Shown here one piece after another: positions 63,824 to 64,000 of a stretch of DNA of 64,000 bases. Position 1 is the stretch's first letter; every line of letters begins with the position of its first letter. Source of the DNA: Cytophagales bacterium UBA2561. Its GTDB lineage: Bacteria; Bacteroidota; Bacteroidia; Cytophagales; Thermoflexibacteraceae. A program made the position numbers and the translations under genes. Location of the stretch: contig DDLX01000028.1 in assembly GCA_002340355.1 (NCBI GenBank), positions 1-64,000 of the forward strand, read 5' to 3'. The notes below the pieces were generated by a model. The model did no database searches and had not been told where the DNA came from. It saw only the letters and a list, made by a program, of their open reading frames with translations.

Positions 63824-64000
63824 ATGAAAAATACTAAATATCAATATAGTAGCATTTTATGTTTCAGCTTTTTGTTGCTTGTTTCAGCTTCAACTTATGG
63901 ACAATTTAATACCCGATTTGCCCTAGAGTTATCCGCAGGGATTGCTCAACCATTAGCTTTTGATAAGCAGATTGATCCTGATGGTATTCCGTATATGTAT
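63824..64000 (+). CDS. Outer-membrane protein, 5' end only
   Basis: The ATG at 63824 starts a frame that is open to the window end (59 codons). It encodes a signal peptide (YSSILCFSFLLLVSASTYGQ) and then FNTRFALELSAGIAQPLAFDK, which looks like the first strand of an outer-membrane beta-barrel. It continues beyond the window. Confidence 0.7.
   Translation, partial: MKNTKYQYSSILCFSFLLLVSASTYGQFNTRFALELSAGIAQPLAFDKQIDPDGIPYMY

Noticed and set aside
1..64000. tRNA, rRNA or CRISPR loci
   Set aside because: I looked for T-loop strings of the GGTTCGAATCC kind, rRNA-like tracts and regularly spaced short repeats and saw none. A covariance-model scan would settle the tRNA question.

Overview
The window is AT-rich chromosomal DNA from a gliding-type member of the Bacteroidetes, most probably in the Cytophagales. 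The evidence is a GldN homologue of the type IX secretion/gliding machinery, a YtxJ-type bacillithiol-system protein, two SusC/CirA-like TonB-dependent receptors, promoters of the Bacteroidetes type (TAnnTTTG near -7), few Shine-Dalgarno sequences and no obvious tRNA, rRNA or CRISPR. The species cannot be named from sequence alone.

Positions 1-9999 form an accessory island abutting the 3' end of recG. It holds a four-gene DUF2589-type operon (562-2772), three single minus-strand genes (3131-3526, 3932-4570, 8896-9588), an L,D-transpeptidase, a broken methyltransferase and several damaged toxin/antitoxin-like genes. Two of the single genes encode Asn-rich, Lys-poor proteins with cysteine-protease-like motifs. 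A 67-bp promoter core occurs four times with the same internal length: once before the DUF2589 operon and once before each of the three single genes. Those three genes also share a longer leader and, just past their stop codons, a common 3' repeat that also follows the methyltransferase pseudogene. They therefore look like cassettes of the form leader-ORF-3' repeat, probably co-expressed with the DUF2589 operon. A decayed copy of the recG tail at 6585-6670 marks an earlier island boundary, and a 121-bp MITE-like element with a TAA target duplication splits one leader.

Positions 10000-24000 carry recG, a small AbiJ-N-terminal-like protein, a TonB receptor, a GIY-YIG protein with a partner gene, gcvP, a response-regulator/histidine-kinase hybrid, an acetyltransferase, a holin-like membrane protein and fabI. 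Positions 24014-29610 are a branched-chain amino acid region: a leader peptide and attenuator, ilvE, ilvD, ilvB and ilvN. ilvC is not in the window. Next come an EamA-type transporter, feoA-feoB, a di-haem peroxidase lipoprotein, a PhoX-like lipoprotein and a flavoprotein reductase.

Positions 38702-47148 hold an effector-associated-domain-like protein, hisF, a membrane protein and ruvB. After ruvB lies a small insertion (acetyltransferase, duplicated ruvB fragment, DUF6756-like gene), followed by a sensor phosphatase of the HAMP-SpoIIE type. Positions 47211-64000 are mostly core genes: an acetyltransferase, an S41 peptidase, a TonB receptor, a family 2 glycosyltransferase, sbcD, ytxJ, gldN with a Gly/Asp-rich insert, tsaC/sua5, a divergent thiE-like gene, hpt, a 1033-residue repeat protein, a tandem STAS-like pair, a lipoprotein and a truncated outer-membrane protein gene at the window edge.
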